DNA from: Denitromonas iodatirespirans
GTDB lineage: Bacteria > Pseudomonadota > Gammaproteobacteria > Burkholderiales > Rhodocyclaceae
Direction of reading: 5' to 3'
Length of the DNA: 64,000 nucleotides
Assembly (NCBI RefSeq): GCF_018524365.1
Contig: NZ_JAEKFT010000010.1
Coordinates: 94,345 to 158,344 of the forward strand
Below, in pieces: positions 48,707 to 57,988 of the stretch. The notes beneath the pieces are model-generated. The model saw only the letters and a program-made list of their open reading frames with translations. It did not search any database and was not told the DNA's origin. Numbering within the stretch: position 1 is the first letter of the stretch; each line of letters begins with the position of its first letter. The translations under genes and the position numbers were made by a program.

Positions 48707-49123
48707 ATGAGCATCCCGTCCGTCACTTCCAGCGCTGTCCAGTTTGTGTCTCCGCAAGCCACGTCGGCGGGGCGGAGCGGGCCGGCCGCCGGCACCGAGG
48801 CCTCCGCACCGCCCCAGGCGGTCAAGGCGGCCGAAACGGAAGCCGCCGCCCGGGAGGCCAACGCAAAGGCGGCAGCCGAACTCGATCCGGCTAAACTGCA
48901 AGAAGCGGTCGAGAAGGCCCAGGCGTCGCTGCAGGCCATAGCCCGCGACATCACGTTCAGCCTGAACGAAAAATCGGGCACGGTGGTGATCAAAGTCATC
49001 GAACGCGAGTCCAAGGAAGTGATCCGGCAGATTCCGTCGGAAGAATTCCTGAAGATCGCGGAAATGCTCAACGACAACATCGCGGACATTCGCGCGGGGT
49101 TGCTCGTGGCGCAGAAGGCGTAA
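48707..49123 (+). CDS. flaG: Flagellar protein FlaG
   Basis: 138 residues. The N-terminal 60 are Ala/Glu-rich and disordered or helical. Residues about 65-130 match FlaG: ISFSL-type strand RDITFSLNEKSGTVVIKVIERESKEVIRQIPSEEFLKIAEML. FlaG affects filament length and lies between fliC and fliD in many bacteria. The next gene starts 15 bases later. Confidence 0.92.
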   Translation: MSIPSVTSSAVQFVSPQATSAGRSGPAAGTEASAPPQAVKAAETEAAAREANAKAAAELDPAKLQEAVEKAQASLQAIARDITFSLNEKSGTVVIKVIERESKEVIRQIPSEEFLKIAEMLNDNIADIRAGLLVAQKA

Positions 49124-49138
49124 CGAGGAGGCTACATC

Positions 49139-50479
49139 ATGGCCACCGGCAGCATCTCATCGTTGGGTATCGGCTCCGGGCTCGATTCCAACAACATCGT
49201 CACCCGGCTGATGGCGCTCGAGCGCCAGCCGCTGACAGCCCTCAACCAGAAGGAATCGTCGTTCTCGGCGAAGATCTCTGCGCTGGGCACGATCAAGAGC
49301 CGGCTGTCCGACCTGCAGACCGCCGCCACCACGCTCGGCGATCCGAACAAGCTGGCCGCGTTCAAGGCCACCGTGGGCGACGGCGACATCATCTCCGCCA
49401 GCGCCGGCACCTTCGCCAAGAACGGCAGCTATGCGATCGAAGTGGTCCAGCTGGCCAAGGCGCAGAAGTCGTTCTCGTCGATCCAGACCGCCGGCACCAG
49501 CTATGGCGCTGGCACGCTCAGCTTCAGCATCAACGGCAGCACCCAGGACGTGGTGCTCGCCAGCGGCGGCAACAGCCTGCAGGACGTGGCCAACGCGATC
49601 AACGACGCCGGCATCGACGTGCAGGCGACGGTCGTCACCGGTGACGCCGGCAGCCGGCTGGTGCTGACCGCCAAGAACACCGGCACCGACAACGCGTTCA
49701 GCCTGTCGGTGAGCGGCGGCGATGCCAATCTGACCGGCCTGGCCACCTTCGACGGCGCGCATCCCAATGCGAGCGCGGCACTCGACTCGATCATCACGGT
49801 CGAGGGCGAAACCGTCACCTCGCAGAGCAATACGGTTACCAGCGCCATCGCCAACGTCACCATCAACGCTACCGCCGTCGGCACCAGCACGCTCGACGTC
49901 GCCCGCGACACCAGCGGCATCGAAACGGCGGTCAAGGCCTTCGTGGATGCCTACAACAGCTTGCGCAGCGACATCACCGCCAAGACGGCCTACAACTCCG
50001 AGACCCGGGTGGGAGAGCCGCTCAACGGCGACGCCACCATTCGCACCCTGCTCGGCCGCATGCGCGACACCCTCAGCAACGTGCCCGCCGGCGCAGCCGG
50101 CAGCGACTACCAGTATCTCTACACCCTGGGCGTGTCCTTTACCCAGGACGGCACGCTGACCTTCGACAGCACCAAGCTCAACAACGCCGTCACCACCGAT
50201 TTCGATGGCGTGGTGAGCGTTCTGAACGCCTACGGCACCGCGGTCAACGACATGGCGAAGGCCTTCACCCAGGCCGACGGACTGATCGACAGCCGGGTCA
50301 GCGGTATCGAAACCTCCATCTCGACCATCGATTCGCAGCGCGAGCGCATGGAGCGGCAGTTCGATCTGACCGAAGCCCGGCTCCGAGCACAGTTCACCGC
50401 ACTCGACACCCTGGTGGCCAGCCTCAACACCACCAGCACCTTTCTCTCGCAACAACTCGAAAGCCTGAGCAACCTGTAA
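49139..50479 (+). CDS. fliD: Flagellar filament cap FliD
   Basis: 446 residues. The N-terminal FliD_N has SSLGIGSGLDSNNIVTRLMALERQPLTALNQK, followed by the FliD core with NTVTSAIANVTINA and a C-terminal helical part (IDSQRERMERQFDLTEARLRAQFTALDTLVASLNTTSTFLSQQLESL). It forms the pentameric cap that folds exported flagellin. GAGGAGG lies before the ATG. Confidence 0.96.
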   Translation: MATGSISSLGIGSGLDSNNIVTRLMALERQPLTALNQKESSFSAKISALGTIKSRLSDLQTAATTLGDPNKLAAFKATVGDGDIISASAGTFAKNGSYAIEVVQLAKAQKSFSSIQTAGTSYGAGTLSFSINGSTQDVVLASGGNSLQDVANAINDAGIDVQATVVTGDAGSRLVLTAKNTGTDNAFSLSVSGGDANLTGLATFDGAHPNASAALDSIITVEGETVTSQSNTVTSAIANVTINATAVGTSTLDVARDTSGIETAVKAFVDAYNSLRSDITAKTAYNSETRVGEPLNGDATIRTLLGRMRDTLSNVPAGAAGSDYQYLYTLGVSFTQDGTLTFDSTKLNNAVTTDFDGVVSVLNAYGTAVNDMAKAFTQADGLIDSRVSGIETSISTIDSQRERMERQFDLTEARLRAQFTALDTLVASLNTTSTFLSQQLESLSNL

Positions 50480-50510
50480 GCACCCATCGGCAAGACAGGA
50501 AAACCGCCAC

Positions 50511-50921
50511 ATGTTCACACACACGTCCAACCCCGCTGCCGCCTACCGCTCCGCGGGCATCGAAGCCCAGGCCCTGGGCACCTCGCCGCACGGCCTGATC
50601 GTGATGCTGTTCGACGGCGCGCTGTTGTCCATCAACCTGGCCAAGGCGCACATGCACGAAGGCAAGACCAGCGCCAAAGCCGAGTCGATCAACAAAGCCA
50701 TCGACATCATCGGCAGCGGCCTGCGCGCCGCGCTGAACATCAAGGAAGGCGGGGAGTTGGCACGCAATCTCGACGAGCTCTACGAATACGTCGTGATGCT
50801 GCTGCTCAAGGCCAATCTCAACAACGACGCGGCCCTGCTCGAAGAGGCCTACCGTCTGCTGGCCGACGTGGGCAGCGCCTGGAACGAACTGGGGCAGAAG
50901 CAGCTCGCCGCCCGCCCCTGA
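50511..50921 (+). CDS. fliS: Flagellin export chaperone FliS
   Basis: 136 residues: AAAYRSAGIEAQALGTSPHGLIVMLFDGALLSINLAKAHM is the FliS signature and ELARNLDELYEYV follows. It binds the flagellin C-terminus and prevents early polymerisation. It is 31 bases after fliD. Confidence 0.96.
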   Translation: MFTHTSNPAAAYRSAGIEAQALGTSPHGLIVMLFDGALLSINLAKAHMHEGKTSAKAESINKAIDIIGSGLRAALNIKEGGELARNLDELYEYVVMLLLKANLNNDAALLEEAYRLLADVGSAWNELGQKQLAARP

Positions 50922-50935
50922 GGAGAGAACGCATC

Positions 50936-51250
50936 ATGTCCAAGGCCCCCATCACCGATTTCACCCGTCTGGCCACTACGCTGGAAGCGCTCTCGACGGC
51001 TGCCGAGAAAGGCGACTGGGAACAGATGGCCACCTTGCAGGCCGAGCAGGAACAGCTGCTCGCCCGCATCCGCCAGCGCCCCGACATCGGCGCCGATCGC
51101 AGCAACGCCGCCGCGCTGGCTGGCCTCATCCAGCGTGCGCTGGCCGGGATTCGCGCCGCACAACCGCACATCGACACCCTGCGACAGCATGCCACGCGGG
51201 AAATGGCCGACAGCATCGGCCAGCGCAAGGTGTCGCAGAGCTACCGCTAA
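50936..51250 (+). CDS. fliT: FliT-like flagellar chaperone
   Basis: 104 residues, all-helical (LATTLEALSTAAEKGDWEQMATLQAEQEQLLARI). The GDWEQM block and position right after fliS are typical of FliT, the FliD chaperone and FlhDC regulator. Identity is low, so the call rests on size, helicity and place. Confidence 0.82.
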   Translation: MSKAPITDFTRLATTLEALSTAAEKGDWEQMATLQAEQEQLLARIRQRPDIGADRSNAAALAGLIQRALAGIRAAQPHIDTLRQHATREMADSIGQRKVSQSYR

Positions 51251-51303
51251 GGCGTTCGGCGCAGGCCCGCCGCCGCGCGGGCGACACGCCGAACGGACAG
51301 ACC

Positions 51304-52404
51304 ATGATTCCAGGTGACCTCGCAGCCCGCCTCAGACTGCTGACCGAGGCCAGCTTCTTCGCTGACGAGCCCCCGCTCGAACCGCTGCAGTCGATCCGGC
51401 CGGTCCCCTCCCAGCTGCCGGAATACCGCGCGGGCGACCGCTTCAGCGCACTGATCCAGAAAGCGCTGCCCGACGGCACCTTCGAAGCCCTGGTCGATGG
51501 TCGAACGATCAAGCTGGCCCTGCCGCAGCAGGCGCAGATCGGCGAGCGCCTGGAACTGGTGGTCGCCCGCAACACGCCGCGCGCCGTGCTGGCCAACCCG
51601 GCACCGGCCGCGCCCACCGACACCGCCTCCCGCCCCGCCCTCAGTGCCACCGGCCGGTTGATCAGCTTCCTGCTCACCGGCCAGCCCGCCCCCGAAACCC
51701 CCACCCTCGCCCGCGGCCAGCCGCTGCAACCGGCCAGCACCGGCCCGCTCAACCCGGCGGCCCTGGCCGCCGCACTGCGCCAGGGCATCGGCGACAGCGG
51801 GCTGTTCTACGAATCCCATCTGGCCAAATGGTCTGCCGGCCAGTTGCCGACCGAGGCCTTGCGCCGAGAGCCGCAAGGCCGCATGCCCGTGGCCCCGGCG
51901 CCGGGCGGCAGCACCGCGACGCCCAACGCCCCCGGAGCCTCGGCCCCGCAGGCGGCTGCAGCGGCCGAGGCCGCCGCGCGAAGCGCCGCGACACCCTCGG
52001 CAACGCCCGCCGCACGGACCGACCTCGTGCCCGACCGCCTGCTGCCGGTCATGCACCAGCAGCTCGACGCGCTCGCCACGCACCACTACGCCTGGGTCGG
52101 CCAGGCCTGGCCGGGGCAGACGATGGAGCTGGAGATCGAAGACCCCGGTCGCGATGGCGAGGAGGCCGGCGCCGACGAGGTGCCATGGAAAACCACGCTG
52201 CGCCTGAGCCTGCCGACCCTCGGCGGCGTCGAGGCACGGCTCGCGCTGGACAGCAGCGGCGTGCGGATCCGGCTGTCGGCCGACGACCCGGCCACCGCCG
52301 CCGAACTCGAACGCCGGCGCACCGATCTGGCCGAGGCGCTGGCCCAGGCCAACCTGACCCTCAAGGAAGTGCAAGTGAGCCCGCATCATGAGCGTTCCTC
52401 CTGA
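51304..52404 (+). CDS. FliK-like protein (flagellar hook-length control domain)
   Basis: 366 residues. The N-terminal part is a small beta domain (RAGDRFSALIQKALPDGTFEALVDGRTIKLALP). The Ala/Pro-rich middle (about 95-240) is low-complexity. The C-terminal Flg_hook domain is at about 290-355 (TTLRLSLPTLGGVEARLALDSSGVRIRLSADDPATAAELERRRTDLAEAL). It may be a FliK paralogue rather than the main hook ruler, because hook genes are not here. It overlaps the next gene by 17 bases. Confidence 0.83.
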   Translation: MIPGDLAARLRLLTEASFFADEPPLEPLQSIRPVPSQLPEYRAGDRFSALIQKALPDGTFEALVDGRTIKLALPQQAQIGERLELVVARNTPRAVLANPAPAAPTDTASRPALSATGRLISFLLTGQPAPETPTLARGQPLQPASTGPLNPAALAAALRQGIGDSGLFYESHLAKWSAGQLPTEALRREPQGRMPVAPAPGGSTATPNAPGASAPQAAAAAEAAARSAATPSATPAARTDLVPDRLLPVMHQQLDALATHHYAWVGQAWPGQTMELEIEDPGRDGEEAGADEVPWKTTLRLSLPTLGGVEARLALDSSGVRIRLSADDPATAAELERRRTDLAEALAQANLTLKEVQVSPHHERSS

Positions 52405-52684
52405 CCTCCTCGACGACGGCCCGCGGGCCGAAGCGGTGGCGCTGGCCTACTCGGCGGGCGACGCCGCGCCGCGGGTGGTCGCCAAGGGCCGCGGCCTGAT
52501 CGCCCGCCAGATCATCGAGCAGGCAAAGAAAGCCGGCGTCTACGTCCACGAATCGCCCGAAATGCTCGCCTTGCTGATGCAGGTGGACCTCGACGAGCGC
52601 ATCCCGCCGCAGCTTTACGTGGCGGTTGCCGAACTGCTCGCCTGGCTCTATCGCATGGAGCAGGACGAGAACGCAAAAAGCTGA
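52388..52684 (+). CDS. FlhB C-terminal-domain protein (EscU/YscU/HrcU family), stand-alone
   Basis: 98 residues: EAVALAYSAGDAAPRVVAKGRGLIARQIIEQAKKAGVYVHESPEMLALL...IPPQLYVAVAELLAWLYRME follows the cytoplasmic tail of FlhB. The autocleavage NPTH loop that precedes this part in FlhB is missing, and there is no membrane domain. Such FhlX-type proteins can replace the FlhB fragment after cleavage. It overlaps the fliK-like gene, a conserved pairing. Confidence 0.9.
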   Translation: MSVPPDLLDDGPRAEAVALAYSAGDAAPRVVAKGRGLIARQIIEQAKKAGVYVHESPEMLALLMQVDLDERIPPQLYVAVAELLAWLYRMEQDENAKS

Positions 52685-52759
52685 TCCGGCGCGTACTGCG
52701 TCGGGTGCCTGCCGTGCTATAACAACGCTTCGCTCCGCTTCCCCTGTGTCTTTGATCGC

Positions 52760-53533
52760 ATGACTCAAACCGACAACGCCGCGCTCAAGTTCGAACTCCT
52801 GCAGTCCGACGACTTTGGCCGCTACCTGCTGCGCGACCGCAACGAAATCCTCCAGGTCCTGCGCCAGCTGATCGCCAAACGATCGATGGTCACCGCCTAC
52901 CTGTCCGGCGGGCGCGACTTCATCCTGACCACGGTGCTGGCGATCGACGACGACACCCTGATCTTCGACCCGACCCCGGACGAGCTGCGCAACCGCCAGG
53001 CCGAAGCGGCCGAGGAGATGATCTGCATCACCCAGATCGACAACGTCAAGGTGCAGTTCCCGATCCCGGGCTTCGTGCCGACGAGCTTCGACGGCGCCCC
53101 CGCCTACAAGGTCCCCCTGCCCGATCGCCTGCTGCGTCTGCAGCGGCGCGAGTACTACCGCCTGATCGCGCCCGTCTCGCACTCGCTGATCTGCCAGATT
53201 CCGGTCCCGGCCGAAGGCGGTGCGCCCAACACCTACGAAGCCCGGGTGCTGGACATCTCGGGCGGTGGCGTCGCCGTGGTGGTGCCGCCCGAGGGGGTCG
53301 AATTCACCCCCGAGACCGAATTCACCCATTGCCAGATCCAGCTGCCCGAGATCGGCACCGTGCAGGCCAGCCTGCGGGTGCGCAACCTGTTTCGCGTCAC
53401 CAATCGCAACGGCATCTCGATGCTGCGCGCCGGCTGCGAGTTCGTCGACCTGCCCGAGCGGGTGGCCTCGGTCATCCATCGCTACATCCTCAAGGTCGAG
53501 CGCGACCGCAACTCCCGCGAACGGGGTCTGTAG
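52760..53533 (+). CDS. ycgR: Flagellar brake protein YcgR (PilZ, c-di-GMP-binding)
   Basis: 257 residues. The YcgR N-terminal domain is at about 10-115 (LLQSDDFGRYLLRDRNEILQVLRQLIAKRSMVTAYLSGG). The PilZ domain is at about 125-245, with the RxxxR motif in LQRREYYRLIAP and the D-S-G-G-like LDISGGGVAVV. On binding c-di-GMP it slows the motor. Upstream, TGCTATAAC at 52715-52723 is an extended -10-like box. Two diguanylate cyclases in the window could supply the signal. Confidence 0.93.
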   Translation: MTQTDNAALKFELLQSDDFGRYLLRDRNEILQVLRQLIAKRSMVTAYLSGGRDFILTTVLAIDDDTLIFDPTPDELRNRQAEAAEEMICITQIDNVKVQFPIPGFVPTSFDGAPAYKVPLPDRLLRLQRREYYRLIAPVSHSLICQIPVPAEGGAPNTYEARVLDISGGGVAVVVPPEGVEFTPETEFTHCQIQLPEIGTVQASLRVRNLFRVTNRNGISMLRAGCEFVDLPERVASVIHRYILKVERDRNSRERGL

Positions 53534-53550
53534 GCACAGGCTTCGGCAAC

Positions 53551-53581
53551 AAAAATGGCCACCCGCGGGTGGCCATTTTTT
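53551..53581. terminator. Intrinsic terminator, bidirectional
   Basis: A perfect 30-base palindrome (53551-53580) with AAAAATGGCCACCCG as its left arm and its complement as the right, flanked by A and T runs on both sides. It ends the flagellar operon and can also stop the convergent chemoreceptor transcript. Confidence 0.93.
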
Positions 53582-53594
53582 CGTCCGGCGCCGC

Positions 53595-53761
53595 CTCAGC
53601 GCCTGAGCGCTTTTCGGGCGTGGCCGAGCGGCGCTCCAAAGACGGCCTGATCCAGGCGCAAAGCGCAGCCATAGCTCGGGCTATGGCGAGCATTTGCAAC
53701 GACGAGCAGGTCGCCTTTGGGGGGACGAGCGGGCATGAACGAAAGACGCTCAGGCGCTCAG
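53595..53761. repeat. MITE-like element with terminal inverted repeats
   Basis: GCGCCTGAGCG at 53599-53609 is exactly complementary to CGCTCAGGCGC at 53747-53757. Extending the ends gives 22-base inverted repeats with three mismatches (53595-53616 and 53740-53761). An internal hairpin GCCATAGC-TCGG-GCTATGGC lies at 53668-53687. No coding capacity is evident in the 167 bases. The right end just overlaps the stop codon of the chemoreceptor gene. Copies elsewhere in the genome would confirm it. Confidence 0.6.
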
Positions 53762-55395
53762 GTGCGGAAACGGTCGATCAGCTGCTTCAACTCGCTGGCC
53801 GTGCGCTCCAGCGACGCCGTGGCCTCCGCGTTGCGCTCGGTGGCCGCGTTGCTGCGGCCGGCCATGGCAGTGATCGCCTCCATGTTCTTGGCAATCGCGT
53901 CGGCCCCGGCGCTGAGCTCCTTCATCGACAAGGCCACGTCGCTGACCCGTTGCATGGTGCCGCTGGCGCTGCCCTGGATCGAGCGCAGCGAGGCGGCCGC
54001 CTGCGCCGACAACTCACTGCCTTTTTGCACTTTCGGCGTGATCGCCTCGATGCTGGCCACGGCGGTGTTGGTCTCGTTCTGCACCGCCTGGATGACTTCC
54101 GAAATCTTCGCCGTCGCCGACCCGGTGCGCTCGGCCAGGCCACGCACCTCATCGGCCACCACGGCAAAGCCGCGGCCCTGTTCGCCGGCCCGCGCCGCCT
54201 CGATGGCCGCGTTGAGCGCCAGCAGGTTGGTCTGGTCGGCAATCTCGCGGATCACCTGGGCAATCGTGCCGATCTCGCTCGACCGCGCCTTGAGCACCTG
54301 GATCTGCGCCGCCGCCTGCACCACCGTCTCCGACACGTTGGCAATACTCTCCGAGGCCACCGACGAATGCTGCTCGCCTTCGCTGGCCTCGTTGCAGGTG
54401 CGCTCGGAGTTGCGCTGCGACTCCTCGGTATTGGCCGCCACATGGGCCACGCTGACGGCGATCTCCTCGACCGCCGCCGCGGTCGACTCCGCCGCCTCGG
54501 CCTGCCCGCTGGCCGCTTCGCGCACCGTGGCCGACGCCTGCGCCACGGCCTGCGCCGACACCGCGATCTGGTCGGCCTGACGACGCACCGCCTGGATCAT
54601 GGCTTTCAGATCTTCCTGCATCTTGTGGATGGCGAACACCACGCTGCGCTCGTCACCGCGCGGCACCTTCACTTCGCCGCTCAAATCCCCGGCGGCGATG
54701 CGCTGGGCCACACCCGCGAGCACCTCCGGCTCACCGCCGAGCGCCCGCAGGATGCTGCGGCCGATCAGCGTACTCACCGCCAGCGTGAGAATGAAACCGA
54801 GGGCGACGAGCACCAGCGACTCGGTCGCATGCGACCAGAACATGGTCTTCAGATCGCTCACATACACACCGGTGCCGATCACCCAGTTCCACGGGGCAAA
54901 GCCCTTGACGAAGGAAATCTTCGGCTGCGGCGCCTCCTCGCCCGGCTTGGGCCACAGGTAGTCGACGAAGCCTTTGCCGTCCTTCTTCACGGCGGCGATC
55001 ATGTCCTTGAAGATGAGCTTGCCGTTGGGATCCTTCAGCGCGGACTGGTCCTTGCCGTTGAGCGCCGGCTTGATCGGGTGCATGATCATCGTCTGGCTCA
55101 TGTCGTTGATCCAGAAGTAATCCCCGTCGCCGTAGCGTATGGCGCCGACCGCCGCAGCCGCCTGCGCCTTGGCTTCGTCCATGCTCATCTGCCCCTTCTC
55201 GGCCAGCGCATGGAAATGCGCCACGGTGCTGTGGGCCGATTCGGTGAGCCGCTCGATGCTGCTGCGCCGCTCCACCGTGAGCAAGGTATCCAGCGAACGC
55301 AAGGCGCCGGCCGCGACCACCGCCAGCGACAACAAAGCGACCAATGCCAGCACGAACAGACGCACCGACAGTTTCATCCGATTGAACATAGGCAT
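53758..55395 (-). CDS. Methyl-accepting chemotaxis protein with single Cache domain
   Basis: 545 residues from ATG 55395 (GGGAG site upstream). TM1 is at about 8-32, a periplasmic sCache_2 domain at about 40-185 ([47 protein letters not shown]), TM2 at about 190-212, then HAMP and the signalling domain with the hairpin tip [41 protein letters not shown]. Cache domains of this kind bind small organic acids. It has its own sigma-28 promoter, as expected for a class III motility gene. Confidence 0.95.
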   Translation of the reverse strand: MPMFNRMKLSVRLFVLALVALLSLAVVAAGALRSLDTLLTVERRSSIERLTESAHSTVAHFHALAEKGQMSMDEAKAQAAAAVGAIRYGDGDYFWINDMSQTMIMHPIKPALNGKDQSALKDPNGKLIFKDMIAAVKKDGKGFVDYLWPKPGEEAPQPKISFVKGFAPWNWVIGTGVYVSDLKTMFWSHATESLVLVALGFILTLAVSTLIGRSILRALGGEPEVLAGVAQRIAAGDLSGEVKVPRGDERSVVFAIHKMQEDLKAMIQAVRRQADQIAVSAQAVAQASATVREAASGQAEAAESTAAAVEEIAVSVAHVAANTEESQRNSERTCNEASEGEQHSSVASESIANVSETVVQAAAQIQVLKARSSEIGTIAQVIREIADQTNLLALNAAIEAARAGEQGRGFAVVADEVRGLAERTGSATAKISEVIQAVQNETNTAVASIEAITPKVQKGSELSAQAAASLRSIQGSASGTMQRVSDVALSMKELSAGADAIAKNMEAITAMAGRSNAATERNAEATASLERTASELKQLIDRFRT

Positions 55396-55431
55396 GACGC
55401 TCCCTGCTTCTATGATTGTGTAATGAGCGAG

Positions 55432-55458
55432 GTATCGGCCTCCGCCAGCCTTTCTTGA
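55432..55458 (-). promoter_or_regulatory. Sigma-28 (FliA) promoter of the chemoreceptor gene
   Basis: On the minus strand: TCAAGAAA, 11 bases, GCCGATAC. The -10 matches GCCGATAA at 7 of 8 and the spacing is exact. The start of transcription would be about 30 bases before the ATG at 55395. Confidence 0.82.
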
Positions 55459-55481
55459 GCGCACACCGCCCCGGAATACGC

Positions 55482-56072
55482 ATGAACAAACCCTTTTCAG
55501 CCGCTTGCGAGCGCAATCGCGAACCGATCCTCTCCGTGCTCGCCACCCATTTCGCCGACTGCAGCCATGTGCTGGAGATCGGCAGCGGCACCGGCCAGCA
55601 TGCCGTGCACTTTGCCGCCGCCCTGCCCCACTTGGTCTGGCAATGCTCCGACCGGCCCGAGCATCTGCCCGGCATCCGGATGTGGCTCGACGACGCGGCC
55701 CTACCCAACACGCCGCCGCCGCTGGCGCTCGACGTCAATACGCCGTGGCCGCCCATCGAGGTCGATGCGGTGTTCTCGGCCAACACCTTGCACATCATGG
55801 CGTGGGCCGAGGTCGAGCGGCTGTTCGCCAAGCTGCCGGCAGTGCTCAAGCCCGGCGCCCGTCTGGTCATCTATGGCCCCTTCCGCATCGGCGGCCAGCA
55901 CACCAGCCCGAGCAATGCCGCCTTCGACGCCAGCCTGCGCGCCCAGGCCGAGCACATGGGCATCCGCGATCTGGACGCCGTCAAGGCGCTGGCCACCGAC
56001 GCCGGGCTGCTCCATCTGGCCGACATCCCCCTGCCGGCCAACAATCGCTGCCAACTGTGGCAGGCGCTCTGA
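55482..56072 (+). CDS. DUF938 SAM-dependent methyltransferase
   Basis: 196 residues from ATG 55482. The family opening ([24 protein letters not shown]) is followed by the SAM loop [33 protein letters not shown] and [29 protein letters not shown]. The substrate of DUF938 proteins is unknown. It is divergent from the chemoreceptor and unrelated in function as far as seen. Confidence 0.9.
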   Translation: MNKPFSAACERNREPILSVLATHFADCSHVLEIGSGTGQHAVHFAAALPHLVWQCSDRPEHLPGIRMWLDDAALPNTPPPLALDVNTPWPPIEVDAVFSANTLHIMAWAEVERLFAKLPAVLKPGARLVIYGPFRIGGQHTSPSNAAFDASLRAQAEHMGIRDLDAVKALATDAGLLHLADIPLPANNRCQLWQAL

Positions 56073-56142
56073 GCGCCCCCTGAACTACCGCGGCAGGCTC
56101 GAGGCAACCGGAGACGACCCGGCGCGCCCTTGAGCGCAAAGC

Positions 56143-56156
56143 TTGGTCCACGTCAA
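56143..56156 (+). promoter_or_regulatory. FNR/DNR-type box of the nor accessory operon
   Basis: TTGGT-CCAC-GTCAA, close to the TTGAT-N4-ATCAA consensus. A TAGGCT -10-like box follows at 56179-56184, which puts the box at about -41.5, the class II activator position. It would turn the operon on when oxygen is low and/or nitric oxide is present. Confidence 0.75.
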
Positions 56157-56220
56157 GGCGCGGGGCCGTCGGGCCGACTAGGCTCGGGTCATCTGTTGAC
56201 CACAACTACAAGACAGAACC

Positions 56221-56814
56221 ATGACCCCAACGACCGCAATCGCGGCGGACGAGCCCCATGTGGCACCGCCGGGCGACCTCGCCATCTGGTTTTTCATCCT
56301 CGCGGAGCTTCTCGCCTTCGCGGTGTTCTTCGCGGCCTACGCCTTTGCGCGCGCCAAGAACCCCGGCCTGTTCGACGAGATGCAGCTCACGCTCAATCGC
56401 GACGCCGGCGCCGTCAACACCTTGCTGCTGATCACCGCCAGCTGGTGCGTCGCGCGTGGCGTGCATGCGGTGGTCGAACATGGCGACAACGCCCTGGCCA
56501 GCCGCTGGCTGCTCGGCGGCATCGCCGGTGGCGCCGGTTTCCTGGTGGTCAAGCTGTTCGAATATGCGCATGTGTTCGGCGCCGGCATCACGCTGTCGAC
56601 CAACACCTTCTACATGTTCTACATCTCGCTCACCTTCTTCCACTTCATGCACGTGATCCTCGGCATGGTGATCCTTACTGTGCTATGGGCGCAGACCCGC
56701 AAGGGGCTGTACACCCCCACCAGCGCCAACGGCCTGGAAAGCGGCGCGGCCTACTGGCATATGGTCGATCTGGTGTGGATCGTCCTGTTCCCGCTGGTCT
56801 ATGTGATGCGCTGA
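56221..56814 (+). CDS. norE: Nitric oxide reductase accessory protein NorE (cytochrome oxidase subunit III family)
   Basis: 197 residues, about five membrane helices. GDLAIWFFILAELLAFAVFFAAYAFAR, LLLITASWCVARGVHAV, LGGIAGGAGFLVVKLFEYAHVF, STNTFYMFYISLTFFHFMHVILGMVIL and AYWHMVDLVWIVLFPLVYVMR are the subunit III family blocks. NorE increases nitric oxide reductase activity and tolerance. It is the first gene behind the FNR/DNR box. Confidence 0.93.
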   Translation: MTPTTAIAADEPHVAPPGDLAIWFFILAELLAFAVFFAAYAFARAKNPGLFDEMQLTLNRDAGAVNTLLLITASWCVARGVHAVVEHGDNALASRWLLGGIAGGAGFLVVKLFEYAHVFGAGITLSTNTFYMFYISLTFFHFMHVILGMVILTVLWAQTRKGLYTPTSANGLESGAAYWHMVDLVWIVLFPLVYVMR

Positions 56815-56823
56815 GGAGCCGAC

Positions 56824-57105
56824 ATGAATCCGATCATTCCTGCCCGCAAGCTCGATCTCGCCTACGCCGTGCTGGTCGTCGCCACCGTCGCCACCTGGCT
56901 CATCGGCGAATGGTGGGAGGGGCACGACGTGCTGCTGGTCGTCATGGCCGGCATGCTCACGCTGACCTTCATCAAGTGCCGCCTGGTGATCCTCGATTTC
57001 ATGGCTTTGCGTCCCGTCAAATTCTTCTGGCGGGGCATCGTGATAGGGTGGGTCGTGCTCGTCCTGGGGCTCATCAGCCTTGCCTACCTGATCAGCCTGC
57101 CCTGA
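56824..57105 (+). CDS. norF: NorF-like small membrane protein (cytochrome oxidase subunit IV-like)
   Basis: 93 residues with three hydrophobic helices (LDLAYAVLVVATVATWLIG, VLLVVMAGMLTLTFIKCRLVILDFM, GIVIGWVVLVLGLISLAYLI). Size, topology and position right after norE fit NorF. GAGGAG precedes the ATG. Confidence 0.85.
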   Translation: MNPIIPARKLDLAYAVLVVATVATWLIGEWWEGHDVLLVVMAGMLTLTFIKCRLVILDFMALRPVKFFWRGIVIGWVVLVLGLISLAYLISLP

Positions 57106-57129
57106 CCTGAACCCACAGAGAATCGACCC

Positions 57130-57927
57130 ATGGATACGCGCGTAACTACCGAACTGCCCTTTTACGAAGCCGCCGGCAACGAAGTGGCGCTTTTCGAGCA
57201 TGCCTGGAAGAACCACCTGCCGCTGCTCATCAAGGGCCCCACCGGTGTGGGCAAGACCCGCTTCGTCGCCCACATGGCCGCCCGCCTCGGCCTGCCGCTG
57301 TATACCGTGGCCTGCCATGACGACCTCACCGCCGCCGACCTGGTCGGCCGCCACCTGATCGGCGATGGCCAGACGGTATGGTGCGACGGCCCGCTGACCC
57401 GCGCGGTGCGCGAGGGCGGCATCTGCTACCTGGACGAAGTGGTCGAGGCACGCAAGGACACCACCGTGGTGCTGCACCCGCTGGCCGACGACCGCCGCGT
57501 GCTGCCCATCGACCGCACCGGCGAAGTGCTCGAAGCGCCGCCGGGCTTCATGCTGGTGATCAGCTACAACCCCGGCTACCAGAACTTCCTCAAGGGCCTC
57601 AAACCCTCGACCCGCCAGCGCTTCGTCAGCCTGCGCTTCGATTTTCCCAGCGCCGAGCGCGAACAGAGCGTGCTGGTCGGCGAAGCCGGTTGCGATCCGA
57701 TGCTCGCCACCCGGCTGGTCAACATCGGCCGCAGCCTGCGTGCGCTCAAGGATGTGGACCTCGAAGAAGTCGTCTCCACCCGCCTGCTGGTGTATGCCGC
57801 CACACTGATCCGCGACGGTCTCGACCCAGTAGAGGCCTGCCGCGCGGCGATTGTCGAGAGCCTGACCGACGACATCGAAACCGCCGAGGCGCTGATGGAA
57901 GTGGTCAACGCCACCTTCGGCCGCTGA
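57130..57927 (+). CDS. norQ: NorQ/CbbQ-type AAA+ ATPase
   Basis: 265 residues. Walker A is GPTGVGKTRFVAHMA, Walker B is GICYLDEVVEA, sensor 1 SYNP in LVISYNPGYQNFLKGLKPSTRQRF, followed by a C-terminal CbbQ domain. With NorD it forms a MoxR-type chaperone that inserts the non-haem iron into NorB. Its partner norD is four genes on. Confidence 0.97.
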   Translation: MDTRVTTELPFYEAAGNEVALFEHAWKNHLPLLIKGPTGVGKTRFVAHMAARLGLPLYTVACHDDLTAADLVGRHLIGDGQTVWCDGPLTRAVREGGICYLDEVVEARKDTTVVLHPLADDRRVLPIDRTGEVLEAPPGFMLVISYNPGYQNFLKGLKPSTRQRFVSLRFDFPSAEREQSVLVGEAGCDPMLATRLVNIGRSLRALKDVDLEEVVSTRLLVYAATLIRDGLDPVEACRAAIVESLTDDIETAEALMEVVNATFGR

Positions 57928-57988
57928 GCGCGTCACCGCGCGGCGGCGGCTATGCTGGAAGCGTCACCACCGACACGCGAGGCTTGCC

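Noticed and set aside
53329..55458. 709-residue plus-strand frame through the terminator, the MITE-like element and the chemoreceptor
   Set aside because: It is antisense to a well-defined chemoreceptor and crosses a strong terminator.
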